Positions 34,361 to 37,670 of a DNA stretch of 37,670 bases are shown piece by piece. This DNA comes from Diplocarpon mali (Eukaryota; Ascomycota; Leotiomycetes; Helotiales; Drepanopezizaceae). The notes below the pieces were generated by a model that made no database searches, had not been told where the DNA came from, and saw only the letters and a list, made by a program, of their open reading frames with translations. Position 1 is the first letter of the stretch. Every line of letters begins with the position of its first letter. The position numbers and the translations under genes were made by a program. Location of the stretch: the NCBI GenBank assembly GCA_024741835.1, contig JAENRP010000396.1, positions 1-37,670 of the forward strand. Reading direction: 5' to 3'.

Positions 34361-36199
34361 TTACAAAGGAATACTTTGCGCATTGTTTGTGAACAACCCC
34401 TCAGGGTCGTAGGCAGCCTTGAGAGACTTCAGCTTCGCAAAGTTGTCTCCATACAATCTGGAGCTCCATTCCGGCAACGTCAACTCCAAGTCGCGGTAGT
34501 TTCCGAAGCCTCTCAACGGGGCACCAGCGGCAACGAGTGCGTCCTCGAATGGTTTCATCACGCTTCGTGCGTAATCAATTGCACCTGCCGGCCATGGCGA
34601 CGTAGCATTCGCTGTGTTTGTGTCGAGGCGGACGAGCCACAGGTTCTTGCCATGGACGTAGGAGTCATCGCTATCAGACACCTTGCGAGAGTAACCGCCC
34701 CACATGTCCAAATATCCGCTGGCCTTGAGTCCTTCGAATTTAAAATCGTAGATGGTGGCCTGAAAGAGAGCCTTGACTATATCGTATGTGAGGAGATGAT
34801 CTTCTGACACAGCCAATGATTGGGTATAGAAAGTTCTTCCGGGAGAGCTTCCGCCGTCCGGAAGGTTGATACCGGCAGCGGCTTCATCTTCCAAAACCCA
34901 GAAATCGAGTTCGTTCTTGGTCACCGTAGCGTTCTTTGGGAGGCGGTCCAAAAGCGGTTTCATGATCGCGTCGAACGTAGATGGTCTGGAGCTCGAAGTC
35001 AGCATTGCGTTATGTAAGAGGTGCGTCGGAGCGCTAGGGTTGACTGATCGCTTTTAGGCACGTTTGGCGAGTGTGATATACACCACTCGTCCACAGACGG
35101 GGAAGGAATACCAGGAGACCACTTACTCGCCATAATAGAAACCCGCGAATGAATACTTGCTCCTCAGCGACCATCGGAGTGACAACTCTTCAGGAGCTTC
35201 GGTAGTAGCAAACTCCTGGACAGAAAGTAGAGCATTGATGGCGGTGTCTATCGTCAAGGAACCCAGATCGACGGTGTAGTTGATAGCAGTTGGATAAGTT
35301 GGCTTCCAAGTCTTGGTCGTGAGTGAGGTGAGGACGCCGAATGAAGAGCCAGCACCCTTAGCTGCGAATAACAGGTCGGAACCAGCTCCGGCTTTGACGA
35401 TGGTACCATTGTAAAGCATATACTCAACCGACTCAATAGCGTCCACTTAGAAAAGTCAGCTCAACACTTTGGAATAAGATTTCATGCTCCGAAATTTGCT
35501 TGGAGGAAAGTCCAATAGAGCCCTTCGGTTATTGAGGATCTTATCTGTTGTACTTACTGGCGGTTCCTAGAAGTCTCGAAGTAGTGCCGAACCCGCCTCC
35601 AATTGACGAGCCTGCAATTCCGACTCTTGCGCTCCTGACATGGGGGAAGTGTCTACCGTGCCCATCTGCTTACATGTTAGTGTTGAGTTCATCAAGGGTC
35701 TAGGGGACTTGTGGGAAAATTGTTTGGCAGCACTTTGAGATGGAGGAGTTCACTTACCCCACAGAGTTTTCAATGCTGGGCCGACTCTGGAACCACCACC
35801 CATGGTGAAGAGCTTGGTCGATTTATCATATGAAAAGTTGGTAAAAGCCGCCATGCTTACTACCAAGTTGCCTGGGTTTCCGTAGCCGAAAGCGACAAAC
35901 GAATGCCCACCAGCGAGAGCCGAGACTTTTACAGAGTTCTTTCTCGCGCATGCCAATGATGAGGCAAGCTGCTCGACGTTAGCAGGATAAGCGACTCCAA
36001 CAGGCTTGACCTCGTCTTTCAGACGAAGTTGCCATGGCGTAGTCGCATCGGTCCAGGTGCTGTCCAAAGGCGTGATGTTCTTCACACCCGCCTCGTTGAG
36101 GCAAGTCTGTAGAGCTGTGGGGTACTGGGCAGAAATCGTAGGCGCAAGAAAGAGTATGGAGTTAACCAGAACTCGTTTAAATGAGGGTGGGTGAACCAT
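34361..36199 (-). CDS. Secreted FAD-linked oxidase, berberine-bridge / AA7 type
   Basis: Members oxidise sugars, oligosaccharides or secondary-metabolite alcohols with FAD and oxygen. Exons 36199-35758, 35665-35558, 35445-35127 and 34985-34361 (phases 1, 1, 2) encode 497 residues; the last acceptor has an alternative a few bases upstream (cgag) that would add one codon pair. A signal peptide covers residues 1-24 (cut after TISA, leaving QYPTALQ). Seen: FAD-binding PCMH start with VGVAYPANVEQLASSL (67-82), His99 in ALAGGHSFVAFGYG for 8-alpha-histidyl FAD, GIAGSSIGGGFGTTSR (163-178), LLFAAKGAGSSFGVLTSL, and a C-terminal BBE motif LYGDNFAKLKSLKAAYDP ending FTNNAQSI. The second covalent site, usually a Cys in HGTCPxVG, reads HVRSARVG here, so Ser159 takes its place and FAD is probably held by one bond. 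Substrate cannot be told from sequence. Several N-glycosylation sites fit secretion. Confidence 0.9.
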
Positions 36200-37670
36200 T
36201 GTTAGAAATGTTGCTCGTTGAAAGAATGAATGATAAGATGCTGATGATTCTTCCTGCGTTCAGGGCCCTGTGTATTTAAATGCAGATAGGCTTCTCATGA
36301 CCTCCGCTAACCATGACATCCGCTAACCATGACATCCAAAGAAAGCTTAAGGAGATGAGGGTCTTCGAAGACCAGTCTCAATTCACGCCGAAGAATGTCC
36401 ATAATGCTTAGTAAAACGTAGGGGGTAAGTTGGCTGCAAACAAGAGAGGCTTTCCTCGATCGAGTACTTTCGCAACATTCCTTCTATGGGCCGAAGCATA
36501 GGCCTCACTTTCAGGGTTGGGCATTTGGTGGAGTAAACCTGGAACACCCGGTTAGCAGAGGGCCAGGGTATCCTACCTACGGCACCAAAGCGAATCTTAA
36601 TAGCTCAGGCGGATATACCCAGCATAAAAGCAATATAAAATCTATACCCTGTAATTTCATTTGTAAACTCCGGCTGAGATTGGCTTAATAATATAGACTC
36701 TTTTTTAAAAAAATGATGCGGTTTTGACATCCCGTGCTACTAGATCAGCACAGCACAGACATTTATGAGATATTCGCTGCCGAGTTGCTGGGATCAAGTT
36801 TTAACACCTGTCGATAAAGAGGCCCCAAGATCATTATTAACCTGTATAGTTCTGTGTGTAAATAGATTAATCCTGAATAATAGGCGATTGAAATAGCTCA
36901 GAAGAACCACAAATGCGCCGTGGTTAAGAGATCACCGACTATTTGTGATTCATTTATTATGCTTCAATGATAAGAAAAAAATACCCATTCGAAAAGACAA
37001 AGATAACACTTCACCGAGCCACCAAGCTCGTAGCATCGTATCTTAATACGATGTTAGTACAACTTACATGATCTTCGAAACCTCTTTTTGAAGAGTATGT
37101 GGAAATAGGCCAAAGGCGTCTAGTAAGATAATCTGCTGATCTAGAATTTCTCAAACAGAGCCAATTCTTACATACTTCGTCGCAGGCCAAATAAACAACA
37201 CATTCGTAACCATTCTAGGGGCGGTTTCAACTATGTTTGTAAGGCTATTTAAATTTTTTGTAGTCTGAGACGAAGCCTGAGGCATTTCCTATTTATAGCA
37301 TAGTAAAGTCTAAATCTCCCTTGGGTGAATATCTGAATATGGGTACCCACACTGGCGAAACTTGTGGGCAAGCCCGGATGCACCCACACCCAGCTCTAGT
37401 CCCTCCTAGCTACTTTGGAGTTGTTTTTCTGGAAGAAGAGAAGAATGCTAGGGACCGAGGGAAGAATCCTAGGGATAGTCTGCAAACAGAGCTATAGAAT
37501 AGAGGTGGTTTGATCACCCTCATTGAGAACTTTAAGCTGCGAGGCCTTCCGCTGCTATACGGAATACGGTGAGCGCACCTTGATTATCCTTCGCACTTCG
37601 AGCGGCTATCCTTCTAGTATCAGACATTTTCTTTTTAAATCAGTTCTAACCGAAAAGGAATCGAGGAGCT
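36200..37670. other. AT-rich region upstream of the FAD oxidase, no clear gene
   Basis: About 1.5 kb to the window end. A TATA-like word (tatttaaat, about 36272-36280) lies some 75 bp upstream of the oxidase ATG and suits a minus-strand core promoter. A 16-bp direct repeat is listed separately. The remainder is AT-rich with runs such as cttttttaaaaaaat near 36702. A 31-codon minus-strand frame starts at 37626 (MSDTRRIAARSAKDN..) but is too short to support as a gene; it could be the 5' end of nothing more than chance. Confidence 0.45.
36296..36337. repeat. 16-bp direct repeats in the oxidase promoter
   Basis: The unit catgacatccgctaac occurs at 36296-36311 (one mismatch), 36312-36327 (perfect) and as a 10-bp partial copy at 36328-36337. 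The array is 97-138 bp upstream of the oxidase start codon, where a transcription-factor site cluster could act, but no known site is recognised. Confidence 0.8.

Overview
The window is nuclear DNA of a filamentous ascomycete (Pezizomycotina). The coding regions carry short introns (about 48-190 nt) with GT..AG ends and CTAAC/CTGAC-type branch sites. The recognisable proteins are fungal: a Tah18-type diflavin reductase, a 2EXR-domain protein, a cytosolic KatG, the Golgi syntaxin Sed5, a PL4 rhamnogalacturonan lyase and an AA7-type secreted FAD oxidase. There are no operons, no rRNA and no tRNA that I could recognise. The species cannot be named from the sequence alone. One assembly gap (118 N) lies inside the PL4 gene.

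Layout: 569-3067 (+) NADPH-dependent diflavin oxidoreductase with four exons. 3068-4560 intergenic DNA ending in a 330-bp tetranucleotide array directly before 4561-5520 (+), a 2EXR-domain protein. 5521-10146 is a long gene-poor stretch with a heptanucleotide minisatellite and one weak two-exon candidate gene on the minus strand (8282-7672). 10147-12461 (+) is katG. 13111-14226 (+) is an intracellular GH105 hydrolase, convergent with 17536-15274 (-), a secreted PL4 rhamnogalacturonan lyase; together they form a small rhamnogalacturonan-I degradation pair. 17537-20718 is a second gene-poor island holding a MITE-like element (18343-18621) and a decayed calmodulin-like gene (about 19926-20597). 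26267-20719 (-) and 30403-26486 (-) are two very large, head-to-tail, low-complexity (disordered) fungal proteins, each with a tiny first exon. Divergent from them, 31388-32490 (+) is sed5 with three exons, the last only 25 nt. 32491-34360 is AT-richer DNA with weak ORFs. 36199-34361 (-) is a four-exon secreted berberine-bridge/AA7-type oxidase. 36200-37670 is AT-rich with no clear gene.

How the genes relate: the clearest functional link is PL4 plus GH105. The lyase would cut rhamnogalacturonan outside the cell, leaving unsaturated ends that the cytosolic GH105 enzyme removes after uptake. The other genes are housekeeping (Fe-S assembly electron transfer, peroxide removal, ER-Golgi fusion) or of unknown role and show no obvious shared pathway. 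Intron/exon models were built by eye from splice consensus and family similarity, so exon edges are predictions.
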